From: Strigamia acuminata
Taxonomy: Eukaryota; Arthropoda; Chilopoda; Geophilomorpha; Linotaeniidae
Length of the DNA: 64,000 nucleotides
Direction: 5' to 3'
Assembly (NCBI GenBank): GCA_949358305.1
Contig: OX442315.1
Span: 27,738,427-27,802,426 of the forward strand
The notes beneath the pieces are model-generated. The model did no database searches, had not been told where the DNA came from, and saw only the letters and a program-made list of their open reading frames with translations. Both the position numbers and the translations under genes were made by a program. Each line of letters begins with the position of its first letter. Position 1 is the first letter of the stretch. This document shows positions 12,009-25,111 of this stretch, piece by piece.

Positions 12009-14835
12009 GATGGAGTCAAGTGCACAGGTAGAGAACTGTCAGGTTTTTTCCTCTAGTCCCAATGCACGGTCTTTGTCAAAGATATGTTGACCCTTAACTG
12101 AATTGCTGAATATATAAATTCTTTTTATTGCTTTGACCTCTTGCATTCAACATTAAATGGTAAATTCAAATCGCATTCCTCAATACTGAGTCAGCTGCGC
12201 AAAGATTTTTAGTCAAAGACGTTTTGTTCACCTGTGATTCCTCGGAATGGAATGAATATCGATTACGAATGGATTGAGGACAGGTTTTCACTTGGGTTTT
12301 TAAATTGTTTTTGAATTTGGTAAATTTGCTCGCATGTTTTGATTATTGTTATTACTAACAAGTAAGTACTGGTATGGTAGTTGTGTGTCCTGTGTGGTCA
12401 TGAATTTATTTAATAATTCTTTTTAATATTCAATCAAATCTCCTTGCAGTGACATTCACTTTCATCCGTAGTGATGAAATGGTTTCCTCAGGGCCTTATT
12501 AATGAAATAAAATTATAATTGTTAATTGCAAGGTATTTTTTCGGTCTTATATCTTTCCTTATCTATCATTTTCCTTTTATTTTCAGAATTTTATTTACTA
12601 AATCATTACGTGATTTTTTTTATCGAGTTTACTATATTCCCAAGGTCGGATAATTCAAATAGGACTCAAATCAAGTCATTGGAAAAACAATTTTTTTTCC
12701 TCTTTTGATAGAAGATAAAAGCATCTAAAAATAAATGACCCTATTAGTTGGTTCTATTGGTCATTGTGTATGCTTGACTCAATCATCTCAAGCCAGTAAA
12801 ACTGCGAGTAAACTGTTATCTTTCCCTCCTTGTTATTTTATGCAATAATTTTTGTTGTGTTATTTAGGATTGTTTTGGTTCTTTTGTGACGCTTTTCACT
12901 CTTTTGTGTACCTCAGCATATATTTTTATGCATTTGTATTGGGTTTTTAGGCTTTGTAAATAATATCGGTTTGTTTGGTTTATTTTTTCCGTTTTATTAT
13001 GATGATTTGTTTGTTGGTTTCTATTCAGAAGATGAGAGTTGAATTTTATTTATTTGTGAAGACCTTTTTTTTCAATTTCAAGTCCTGGAGCCTTCTAACT
13101 TTGAAATGTATGTAGCAACGTCAACCAAATTAATTATTTCAAACTCATTGGTTCCCATAACCCTTCGGAAATATAAATAAAATAAGGAAATGTAATTTGA
13201 ATAAACAAAGTTATGCACATGCCCTTGTCTCGGTTATGATGAAAGAGTTTTTTCGCCTTTTGGACCCAAACTACTGCAGACATTTTTTATGCTCTTGATC
13301 TTCATAAGATAGTGAATAAGGATCAACTAAACGTGAAAAGGAAAAAGGTGAGAGAGGGTTAAATTCCTCTTGCCCTTCCCCATCCACGACAGCGTTCGTT
13401 TACCCTGACCCCTGCACAGAGGATGGGCTCCAAAGAGCTTGTAGAATTAACATAAACGCCCACTCGAATATGGAAGAAAAAGAATTCTTGCCTCCATTTA
13501 TCAACAGAAAGAGAAATGAATGGTTAAGTTAAATATTTAAGATTTAAGTACTTGTTCAGCTTTCCATCAGAAAAATACATTCAACTGAGAGTTTTATGGG
13601 ACACACACACAATTTTAGGTGAAAATTCAAAAATTGCAACATCCTGTTGTGTAAGGTGTGGGGTCGGAAGGAACTAAGGTAAATTTCCCTTTTTCTGTCT
13701 GCTTAATTAAACGTGAGGGAGAGGGAAAGGTTTTTGATACACACCCAAATGTTAATCGCAGATGTGAAATCCTTTCATCTTTTTTTTTTTTTTGGTAAAA
13801 AAAAATACAATTTACTAAAAAAAAAATGAAAATAAATAAATGAATAAAAAATAATAGTAAACATTTTTTTATATGAATTTTTTTTTAATGCATTTTATGT
13901 TCCATTATTTTTAATGAACTCATGAGGTCATCAATCTGTGCTGATACTATGTAATATTGAACTCGTCTCATTTCTCTATGCATTTCCGCCCTTTCCCTCT
14001 CATCTGCCCTGACCAGATGGCATCTGATTGCCTTCACCTAATTAAGAAGGCCTAGGTAGATTAATATGTATGGTGCTTAATGTTTAATGCGAAAATTGTT
14101 TGCTTAACCTGTATAAACTGAGATTTTTATATCTGTGTTTTAAGGTAAGAAAAATTCACATCACATAAAAATTATGTGGCACACTCAAACAACACATGAC
14201 ATCATCTTTTCGGGTTTTGAAATTTTTTCATTTTAATTAGAAATTTATTCACCTGGGCCGCGTGAAAGCCAGAAATTAAAAAAAAAGCTGAGAATTAAAA
14301 GGACGAAAAAACGTTTAAAGCGTCAAACTATCGACGTTTTAATGTGTCCACACGACTAATTATTTCGAGTAGAGGATTTACAAGCTTTTGTTCGAGAAAA
14401 AACCCAAGGGAAAGAAATAATTATAAGTGAAATAAAATTATTTGTAATTATGCCACTGAAATTTTTCATGGGTCACGAGGCAAATAAGCTAATTAAGATC
14501 GGGGAATGGGTCAGAGAACCTGAATGTGTGTATTTTGAAAATGGGATGAAAATTTATGACTAATTTGTGGAAGTGTATCAGCTGATGGTAATAAATTACT
14601 TAAGCACTATAACTAAAACAAAAAAGTGGGAAGGTTGGTGTGGGGAGGAGGAGGGGAGTGTTGAACAGCTTGAAAGTGGAACGCTTTTACTTTTTATTTC
14701 AATTTTGAATCCACCCACGTGCAACCTTGCAAGTCCATTTGTTTCTAATTTGACTTGAGAATTACATTGAAACTTTCGTTTGTTTTGTTGTTTGTAAAAC
14801 ACCTCTGACAAGTGAAATATCATTACACCACTCAC
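12009..14835. other. Putative intron, no exon recognised
   Basis: AT-rich, with long A and T runs around 13,780-13,900. No splice-bounded open frame was found on either strand. Confidence 0.35.
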
Positions 14836-14887
14836 CTGTAATCAAATGATTGCATCTCAATATGATTCGTTCTAATTTGAAAGCCAT
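14836..14887 (-). CDS. Weak candidate first exon (17 codons, phase 1)
   Basis: A minus-strand ATG at 14887 begins 17 codons (MAFKLERIILRCNHLIT) and runs into a strong donor (ATTACAG then GTGAGT). It ends in phase 1, unlike the other candidates, so it cannot splice directly in frame to the exon at 2933-3742. It would need an intermediate exon or belong to something else. It is listed because the donor is good and it lies in the same strand and region. Confidence 0.2.
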
Positions 14888-15340
14888 ATCTGTTTACACA
14901 TGGCATGACATCTAATATTAAGGTTTCGCCCTTGTTTCAGCTTAATTCCGGTTAATATTTCGCCAAATTAATTTTTTCTTTTAATTCCTATTCTTGTTTA
15001 CTGTCTATTGTATTCTAATACCTGAAGATAACACTGACCCATTTTGATTTCTTATTTAGATTCAAATAGTTTGAAAATGTTTTTTCTCAAAACTCTCGAC
15101 TAATTTCGATAATTGGTTTTGAATTTATTGGTTTGTGAAATGTCTAACCTCAATCAAGTAATTTTTTCTCCTAATGAGATTTCCAACCTGCTCTCTGACC
15201 TATAAATAATTTTTAAACAATAATTTTTCGCTCTCGGCGCATGATTAGTTTCACTTGTAACATAAAAAAGAGAAAAAGACAACACGAAATGTCAAATGAG
15301 TAGGAAACAAAAAATAAAAACAAAAATAACAAAAACATAC

Positions 15341-15433
15341 CAGATCTGTCTTCTTGTCACCTGTCGAGTAGATAACTGATCGACGAACCTTATTGTATTT
15401 CTTGAAAAATAACTTCCATATCATGTAAGCCAT
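15341..15433 (-). CDS. Candidate alternative first exon (31 codons, phase 0)
   Basis: A minus-strand ATG at 15433 starts 31 codons (MAYMIWKLFFKKYNKVRRS...) ending at a donor (GATCTG then GTATGT) in phase 0, compatible with the exon at 2933-3742. The peptide has an aromatic/hydrophobic start followed by basic residues, again suiting a membrane-associating N-terminus (inference). Sequence upstream on this strand (15,434-15,700) is less AT-rich than average and may be its 5' UTR or promoter. Confidence 0.35.
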
Positions 15434-18189
15434 TTTGCAGCGAGTGAAGAATGTCGTGAATGTTGAAAAAATAAAAAAAATATCCTCAGAGTATCATTTC
15501 TTCCACTTTACAAACAGTTGGAACATGCGTGCGGTTCTGATGACAAGTTGCAGTGGGTATGGTTCACTGTGCTTGTGTGGTATTCAAACTGGAATGTTCA
15601 ACAGTGAAGCCCAGCACTTGAGTCGCCCATGCACTCTGGGTAGAATACAAAATATGAAAAAAAAACGATTTCAAAAGTGCTTTTGATGAGGTAAAATCCA
15701 ACACTTGACACATGAATTTTCCCCCCTCCAAGTTATCCAATATTAAGGCACTTTTAAGGTGTTGTAAACTTTAGTCAACGATGTTATAAGGTGTTTTAGG
15801 TTCCGCCTGTGAATGAAAACAAAAGTCCTTTTTAAATGCAACTTAACAGATAAAAGGAAAGAATAAAAGCAATAATAAAAAAAGAATGGGTAAACGACTC
15901 TTTTACAGTCTACCACACTTGACTGCTCTGTTGGAGGTAGAGGTAGGTAAAACACTCACCTGGCAGCTGGAGGCTAGACTAGTAAGTTACATTACACATC
16001 CCACACTGACACATCTCCATATAATACGTAACGTATATTCGGTTTTTCTAACGGTTAGCTACCAAGTTTTAGTAGCCGTTAGGCATACACAATTTGTCTC
16101 AGGTTATCCATGCGCAGCCAAGTGCATGGTGAATAAGAAGGAAATGATCTGAGAAATGACCATGACGTCCAACTCTTACTCACAATCCACCCATGCCTTT
16201 ATTCGACTCGAGATGATTACTACTTGTTTCCGTCTATTATTAGATTAAACACTTGGACAATTTGTTTAGCCCTTTTTTTGCACCATTTTAGGACATTTTG
16301 ATCGTCAACTAAGCGGTGGTTTAACAGGAGGGAATCGTACGGGTTCAATAGGGCTGACTTTGGTCATGAAAATGACAGTTATATTATTTTAATTGTATAC
16401 AATAATGATTTTTTTAAAGAAAAACGGTCAACCTTTTTTTTTTTCATCAAATAAAAAAGAATTAATAACAAAATATGGGTCAAAAAAAGGACCCACCGTT
16501 GAATTATTTTCCCCCACATGTTTATCTAAAAAATGTTTCTTTTTTTCTTTTTTCAAAAATTTATGTAATGTCTAATGTGCGGCGATGGGTCATTGTGCTA
16601 GCATTAGCCACACACAAACTTGCAAGCACATGTTTTGACATGATTAATTAAAGATGATGACATGTCAAAGCAAACTTGTTAACCTCCCTTTTTACCTACC
16701 TTATTTTCATATGACAGATTTGTAACTAAGTATTTTTCCAACCAGGCAGTAGCCCGAGAGATGTGTGTGGAGATTAAACCGCCATGAATGTGCATGATAT
16801 CCATTATGTGTCCTTATCCACGCCCAACCCATTCGTCTGATTGGCTTACTTATGGGTGGGAACACGGGTCGAGAGAGTTTTGTGCGTGGAGTGGATTTAC
16901 TCGATGTTGACTCCTGTCATGAGGAAATGTGCGGAACGAAGTGCGAGGAGTCGAGGTTACGGGAGGAAACCGTCGTCTTGCATTTAAATTTAGTTATATC
17001 TGGAGGGTGCTCGGTCTCGGGCTCGGGCTCGGGCTGGTCAAACGTACGAGTTGCAGCTCATCACTTTAAATTGTGCAAATGCAAAGGATTTTCTTTTTTA
17101 ATTAAAAAAATAACCCAACGACGTTAAAGTTGAAGGCACGTTTATTTTAAGAAGGCAAAGATTAAAAGCTACTTATAAATATTGATGTCATTTGAAATAA
17201 ATTTGAAAAATTCCAATTTATCTATTTATCTAAAAAAAACCAACCAAAAAAACAACAGTTTGCATAAATTGATACATAAAAATGAATTTTGGTCATTTAG
17301 AATTCAAATTCGAGATTTGGATCATGTTATAATGACATGGGCGTGGTTGTCTTCACAGACCTACAATTTGGTGCTCTTCAATATTACACTTGTGTGTATT
17401 TTTCTGCTCTGTAATTGAAAGGGTTTTAAAGCTATGTGAAACAAGGCAGATGAAACGTGATGATTGGTAAAATCCTTGAGGAAATTGTGAAAATTTACTC
17501 GCGTAGAATTGATGTGGAATATTTTATTTGGGGAAATCGATGTGTGGGAAGGTGGAACTGACACTGAAATGACAGGTATAATCTAATTTGTCAAAATGGA
17601 AGCGTTGAGATCATTTCATTTCGACACATTTGCTTTAAAGTTCAAGGCAACCTGCATTTGTATTCAGTGTCGTCCAAGGTTTTCTCATCTTGCACGGAAA
17701 ATTGTTTTTTTTTGGTTTTGGTTTATTGAAAATAATTCCAAATAAATTATCACTTGTAATAATTGTACACATTACATTAAATTAATTGAAATAGTTAATG
17801 CGTTTTTGTCCTCTTGCTCTAAATGTTTCAATCTTAATTACGAAGGATGTTTTTTCTCATAGCTGAGAAACTTTTCTGTGAATTGCCGGTAATAAAACAT
17901 TTATTGCTTGCATAGGTCACTAACAAGCTGTATGACATTCAATTTAATTTCAAATCGGACTTGTGTACGGTAGAACTTTGCACAGGTGTGAGGTGACCAA
18001 TTCCCTGAAGGCTGCTTATATTTTCCTGCAACAGGATTAAGTTAAAAATAGAATTTAAAAAACAACAACAGTTAGGTTGATTTTTTCCCATCGGATTTCA
18101 AGTTAATTTGATTTCAAGGCGATTACACGCATCGATCTTCGTGGCTCCATCTTGTGAGGAAATATCGCGAAATAATTTCATTAATTTTA
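15434..18189. other. Non-coding stretch between two minus-strand genes
   Basis: Nothing coding is supportable. A short tandem GGGCTC repeat lies at about 17,016-17,036 inside a locally GC-richer patch (16,850-17,050). The 3' end of the PEP-synthase-like gene (stop at 18,190) lies to the right on the minus strand, so its 3' UTR falls here. Confidence 0.4.
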
Positions 18190-21100
18190 TTAAGTTTTTG
18201 ACTTTTGTAGTATTCCTTTACTGCCATTTAAAATAACATATTCGCCTGAAAAAATGAAGATATATTTTTTCAAAATTTATTTTTAATGTTTGTAAATTTG
18301 TAAATTTTACCTGATTTAAATAGGCGAGTTGCATTATGTGCTCCTACTATGCACGGTAACCCATACTCTCTAGCTACAACAGCGCCTATAACGAATTATT
18401 TGTGGCTTATTGCAATCGTTTATCTTTTGTACAGCGTAATAATACTTTATTTTACTGTTATTACTAACCATGGGATATAATGCCACCAATTTCCGTCACT
18501 ATACCAGATAAGAGTGGGAAAAAAGGACTCCATCCAATATCCGTGCAATGAGTGATGAGTATGTCGTTAGGTTGGATATTTCTGGTCTCTTCTAAATTAA
18601 GCACAACCCGTGCTATGCCTTTGACTGTTCCGTTGCAAACTGGAGTTCCTTTTAGCAAAAATACAGATGGTTTGTATGAATGGGAAAGATTCAGTAATTA
18701 GTCCTCCCGTATCTTTTATTTCTTGTACCTGAAATTTGTAAAACTGAGTTTTCTTCCAAATCGGTTTGTTCAACTTGAATCTGAAATTTTTTTTTAGTTT
18801 TGTTCAGCTTTTGTTGATATTACAAGATCCTGACCTAGTGGTTTTATTTCTTATTCTTTAATTATAGCTTGATTTAGATTTTTTTTATTACTTGGGTTTT
18901 ATAATCGCTTCCTAATGGAACGTAATGATGATTTTTATGAGTTAGAAAAAATGAGTTAGGCACCAGTGGTAAAAGAAAAATAAAAGCCAATACAAGGTAG
19001 CAATTAAAAATTAATTGCGCGCTATGCCGACTACGATTTAAGTTGAAGGGCATTGAAACTTGGAATGTATTTTTAGATAGAATAATATTTACTGGTTGTG
19101 GAAGTCCAACCATTATCTCGGGAAACTGAAGTTTGTTTAAATAAGATTGCATTCTTTTCCTGTGAAGTGCCCTGAAATAGACGGTTTTACAATAAAAAGG
19201 TTTTGTCAGATGTCTAAGTGTGTTTGCTCATTTTACCTTTTGATTAAATTTGCTGAGCGTGTTTTCAACAGTTGTCCAATTTCATAGTGTGAAAAGAAGC
19301 ATATAAGTTGGGGATCTGGTAGGAAACCTTCCTTCATCATTTGGTTACTTAATTTACAATAAGCCATTCGTAATTGATCTACCATGTAGACGAATACAGA
19401 CTAGAATTTAATGAGAAGAGGGAACAGTTTTCAATTTCATTTGATGTTTATATTTGATGAAGACAATTAAATTACTAACTTTGCTGTGTTCTCTGTAGCC
19501 AACGTTTGCTCTGTAGCGAGGGAGAATGAAAGCCAGCAGTTTTCTGTAATAGGTTTTTTTTTTCAATTTAAATAGGTGTTTGTCACGTTAGACATTTTTT
19601 TTCTAACGAAATTACACACTTTGTAAGATTTTTCTTCGGTGTTTGTAATTTGTCTATTGTTTCCTTGATGGACGCATTCTCTTTTCTTGAAGTAGATTCA
19701 ATTGCATTGTCCTGTAAGGTTTGTAGAATTTGCACTAACCCAGTTGGATCCATTCTCCAAGTATGGGAATAAAGGTCCAGCTAATTGATAACGCAGAAAT
19801 GGATAACAACGCCGATTAAGGATTTTCCATCACAAATCTACTTGTAATACCTCTTTCACACATCTGTGGCCGTGATTTTCTAAAAGTTGTTTGAATAATT
19901 TGCCCACTTCGCCATTATGATTCTCCAGCCATTCAAGTGCCAGCTATTAAGAGGTGAATTATAAATAAAAAAATACATACCGCTCATAATGAAGTTTGAA
20001 GTTATTGAACTATACTTTGACATTCGTATTGTAGAAATTGTCTTTATCTTCATCTATGGCTATAGTTTTAGCCAATTCCTTTATAAATAAAGTAAGGTAC
20101 CGGTATTAATTTATTTCAGAAATGACAGAATAACTGAATTTGATTTGTTTACCCGTATTGCAATTGGCACTTCTGAGCTCTTTACATCAGTGCAATTGGC
20201 TAATAAAGATGCTATGTCAGTGTAAACACTTTGAGACCAATCTAAATATGAAATACAAAGAAATACTTGTAATTAAAACGTGTAATTTAATTTTTTCAAA
20301 AATAAAACCTGTAGATCCTTCAGTGAGAGTCATAACTGCAACAAGATTCCAAAATGTTGAAGCTGTTGTTGTAAATAAGTGACTCCGCATCGTGTCAATT
20401 AACACTGGCATTAACTTATTGATAGAAGAATACAAAGATGATGAATTTTCTTGGTTGAGTGAAGCTCGAAAATTATTAGTTCTCTTGACCAGTTTATCAA
20501 GACAAGATTTGCTAGAAACTAATTTCTAAACAAATATAAAATGTTAACGAAATAAAAAAAATACATTTAGTCTTTAAAATTAATTATCGCTTTACTCGAA
20601 TCATTTGATAAGTAAACATGACAGATGATGGAGGTGTTAAACGATATCTTTCTCCAGCAATTTGGTAAACCAAATCATTTTCAACAGCATGGCCATAAAC
20701 GGACATTTCAATCACCCGAAATGTGGGTGATCGTTTTCCTTTGCTATCTCTGCACAGCAACTACAGTGAAATACAGACCAAGTAAGGATAAATATTTTTT
20801 AAAAAATCTTATAAAAGTTTTACATCAATGCAATTCAGCATGCAGTGGTTGTATGCAACAACTTGAGTGTATGTTGCGTAAGGATTGTACTGACATTTAG
20901 GATTGGCTGCTATAACGTTTTGCTATAAAAATAATAATAAAATTTTAAAATTTACGTTATTTTAAAAAAAAATTACTTGGCAAACCTGTACTGTGATATC
21001 AAGTATTTTAATAATTGTACTTAGCGTCAATGGCGAAGTTGCATTTGGGAATACTTCCCTGTAAAGATTACAGCCAATTACTTTTTTCTTTAATTTTTTT

Positions 21101-24100
21101 TCCAAACAATTTTACCCTGTGTTTGCTTTAGTGCAATGCTCCAACTCAGTTTTAATAGGCGAGTCAAATTCATGCATGATCTCGAAATCAGAAGATTGAT
21201 CCAACGATGTTATCGGCCTTGCCTAAGAATTGTATGGTATTTTCAACTTCTCACATTACAAATACGTTTAATATTTTATTACCTGAAGTAAGTACATTTG
21301 ACTATTTGCAATGCACCATTCAATATCTCTTGCTGAACCAAAACACTGTTCCACCAAAATACTCATTCTTCCAAGCTCGAGACACTGCTCTTCAGATAGA
21401 CACAATTTAGCCGATTCCTCTGATGACACAGCTATACTGTCAGTGCCATTTTTGTCTGAAATAAGTACTTGTATCAATAAACTGTATCGTTTGGTTTTAC
21501 AAATATTGATTTACTTACCATTACTTTGGACAATTTGAACATTTTTTGATCCTAAGATTTGCTGTTTAATACTTAATCTACCGTCGTAACTTCTGTTCAC
21601 GATAAATGTATCTGGTTCTGCTGAAGCTGACACAACTGTTTCTCCAAGTCCGTAATTAGCTGTAATGATAATATGACCAGGATTTCCAGTAGTTGGATCA
21701 CAAGTGAACAGAACACCAGCTACTTCCGCTGGAATCATCTCTTGGATGACAACTGCCATTCCTGGATTAAGCAACTGGCCATGCTGTCTGTAAAAATGTA
21801 AGTATTTAAATAGTACAGTGAAGATTTCAAAGTATTTTTACTTTTTATATTCAGTTGCTATGTAACTGAATTGAGATGCCCAGCAATTAATCACCGCTTC
21901 GCAAATCTAACTCATTGGACAAAACAGATAAATTAAGATAATATAAAAAATCTTAAAAATAATTTTTATTTTATTTACATTTTGGAATCCAGATATACCC
22001 AAATATGTATCATTTTGTCCTGCCGATGATAACTCCTCACCGTCTTCACCAATTGCTGAAGATCTTACAGCAAGTCTCATCGATTGGTAATGCACACCAA
22101 ATGCGTTTTCCATTTCTTTTTGGATGCATTGCTTTATCTCGGCACTAAGTACTGTCTGCTTCATAGCAGTTACTAACCTATTTACCATGGAATGATAAAT
22201 TAAAGAATTATTAAACAAAATAATCTGTATGTGTATACTTTTGACATTGGTCTTCTAAATTGCCTTTTTCTCGTTTCCATGCAACTGCTTCGAGTTTCTG
22301 AATGATTTCTTTGAAATTATTACAATTTTGTAGATGCAATGCATAAGCTGCACTTGTTACACAAATAGAAGTTGGGATGACGAACTAAACAAATTTTTAA
22401 AAAACATTTACATTTGATTTAATGATATTTATTTACTTTATGTATTTACTTTATCGTGTATACGGTGAAGAAATGCAAGGGACGAACCTTTCCCACCAAC
22501 ATGTTTACTAAAATTTGCTAAATTTGATTGAGTATTGACTACTAAATGACGTTCATCATTTCTTATTTTTAAATCTAAGATAAATTATAACTTTAAAAGG
22601 CTAAATGATATTACAATGATAGTTTTAAAGTTTACTTATTGGTGTTAAGAGTGGTGATAAAAGGTTGTTAGTCGTTTCATTGGCTTGGTTATCTCTAGAG
22701 ATGTAAATTGCTTGTGTAATTGTTTCAATTTAATAGCTAGTTTCAAAGCCAATTACCTTTTATTACCCAACTTGATAAAACCGAATCCATTAACGTTTCC
22801 AACAGTGAAATTACATACACTAATGTCAGTTTGGTAATTCAATTTTTCTCCATTGTAGAAACGATAGCTTGAATTCTGAGGCTTAGTTTTAATCGTACAC
22901 CTAATTACTCCTATGGCACAATTTGACAATAACGTTGTAATTTCTGCATCACAATTAATCTTCGTAGAAAGAAAATTGGTTTATTAATAATACCTGCTTC
23001 TAAAGAGATGGTAGATAAACTCTGAATTGATAATTTTGCTTTCGAGTGTAGATTCAGATCAGTCCAAGTGATTGGGCGAATGTTGCCATCAGAAGTAGTT
23101 AAGCTTCCTTGCGTTACTCTATAAAAAAAATATATATATTTTGGTTTGTTTATATTTATATTCTATGTTGCAGGTGTATTACTGCTTCAACTGTGATGTT
23201 GAACCTATTTGCAAATGTAATGCTGATCCGTTCTAATATTTAAAAGAAAATAATTTATTTAACATATTGATCCTCACTTAAGCGAACTCACTTGTAAATA
23301 AACGTGAATATCAGCATTTTGATTAAATTTTGATTGTAAGTCTATATTTCCTAAAATAAATCCATTATAATCATTAATTAAAACAGTGCGTGTACATACA
23401 AACGTTATCATTTAACTACCAAAACTACGTTCTCTAAGTCCTTTTAAATGCATCACTAAATCCTCGCCAATATTCAAAGTACCATAAAGTTGGCCCCACT
23501 GCATGATTTTATAATTTGTTTCGTTTTGTTGCTTTAATATCCGATTTAAATCAGTAAAAATCTGTGTGCTCCATTTATTTTTAGCCATGTCATGAGCCAA
23601 ATTCTTTGCAGAGAGTTGCTTGCTGTTTGTGTATGGAGTTGTAATTGCAGTCCAACTGATAAGAAATTGGTGATTAAATCGTGAAGTAAAATATTATCTG
23701 TAGTAAATCTTACACGAAAATAAACTTAGCATGAATTATGTTATTACTATGAATGTTTTCCTCATCATTGCAAATATCTTTACTGAAAATAACATTTTAA
23801 AAGCTATGATTAGACATAATTATGTTTTTACATTTATTTGTGTAGCTAATTTCTTGATCAATACCGTAAAAAACCATTGAAGGAAACTCTCCATCGCCTC
23901 ATGGGTTCAAGCACTTGGCAAGTAAGTCCACCTGCGCTGAAGTTATTATTTGTAGTATTGTAAATTGTGTGTGTGTTTGGATGAATTGGAAGACGAAATG
24001 TTCCGTGGTTTATTGTCCTAATCATAAGCCATACTTCTGCTCTCGTATCGTCCCATCTTAAAATTTTGATTAATATGCAATTACCCTTGCTGTCAGTTCC

Positions 24101-24756
24101 AGCAAATGAAATGGCATCAAATGCCTAAAACGTTAAATTATGACATCTATTATCTATTATAAAAATACTAAATGTGTTAACTATGCAATGAAGATTGTGT
24201 CTATTCCCAGCAATTCAGATTTGAGGTCACTTTTTTGGATGTATTTTTTTCTCCAGTGGGAAGGACTAATTAGAATTCGTTTTTTCTCTTATTATTACTA
24301 TTATTCACAAAATTGGTTTGATTTGATGTGTCATTAATTGCTTGGTACTTGTCACAATATCACTTATCTCTGTACCTGTGAACTTTCAAGTGCATTTAAG
24401 GATTGCGGCATTTCATTCGTTTCTTCCTCCTTAGATGGGAACAGTCCAAGGTCGTATACAGTTTCATTGCATTCAATTTCGTTTTTTTGTTTTTCATTCG
24501 TTTTCCGTAATAATTTCAAGTACAAGAAACATGTTAGCCACTTGAACTTGTAAATAAATCCTATAAAGTTCAGTTAGAAAAATAAAAATTAATTTAAAGT
24601 GCTTACATAACTTTTCGTGAGGAATTTACCACAATTATCGGTTGAATCGTTACATTTTCTTTTTGCTAACACCGAAGCCAAAATAAAGGCAATGGCAAAT
24701 GGTAAATGCACACCTATATCCACAGCATTACATAAAGTAGTTACCAAGGAAGACAT
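18190..24756 (-). CDS. PEP-synthase / PPDK-like protein, multi-exon
   Basis: About 30 small exons encode roughly 1,300 residues. Start ATG is at 24756 (first exon to about 24,607) and stop at 18,190. Exons 1-2 carry hydrophobic segments (HLPFAIAFILASVLA; WLTCFLYLKLL), suggesting membrane anchorage. Exons at 24,124-22,767 form the N-terminal domain of the animal 'putative PEP synthase' family (AGGLTCQVLEPMRRW). Exons at 22,574-21,117 form the ATP-grasp, PPDK-N-type nucleotide-binding domain (VGGKGSSLAF; RSSAIGEDG; GVLFTCDPTTGNPG; DIEW). The last exons form the mobile phosphohistidine domain, with the catalytic His in GGIISHG (border of exons 18,469-18,648 and 18,311-18,385). In bacterial relatives ATP and pyruvate give PEP, or the same chemistry phosphorylates another substrate. 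The animal proteins' substrate is not known to me. I see no break. It lies downstream of tamo-1 on the same strand. Exon borders are approximate. Confidence 0.85.
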
Positions 24757-25111
24757 CACCAGACAACTATTTATTTTCACTGTTTGTAATAAATGAAGAC
24801 GATAACCAATTTTTTTCTTTTACATTAATCGTTTAATAAGTCATCTTATCTTTTATTTGTTCGCATTTATCAGTATTGTCAGTAATTAGATTAGGTTTCA
24901 CTGTTTAAACATCAAAACAATAAATTCAATCAAAACAAGTATTATATTGCTTAATTCTTTGTGCCCATTAAGTGCTAACTAAAAATACCGTGAATTAATC
25001 TAGCTATATTTTTAAATTGTAATCAATCAGAACTTTCTTCCTATTTTTAAAATGTAAACACTAATTAAATCTTTATATTCAACTTCACTATTTATAGAAA
25101 AAATTCCTTGT

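Noticed and set aside
16852-17127. Plus-strand frame in a GC-richer patch with a GGGCTC tandem repeat
   Set aside because: The Ser-Gly repeat comes from the hexamer repeat; no supporting splice sites, no recognisable domain.
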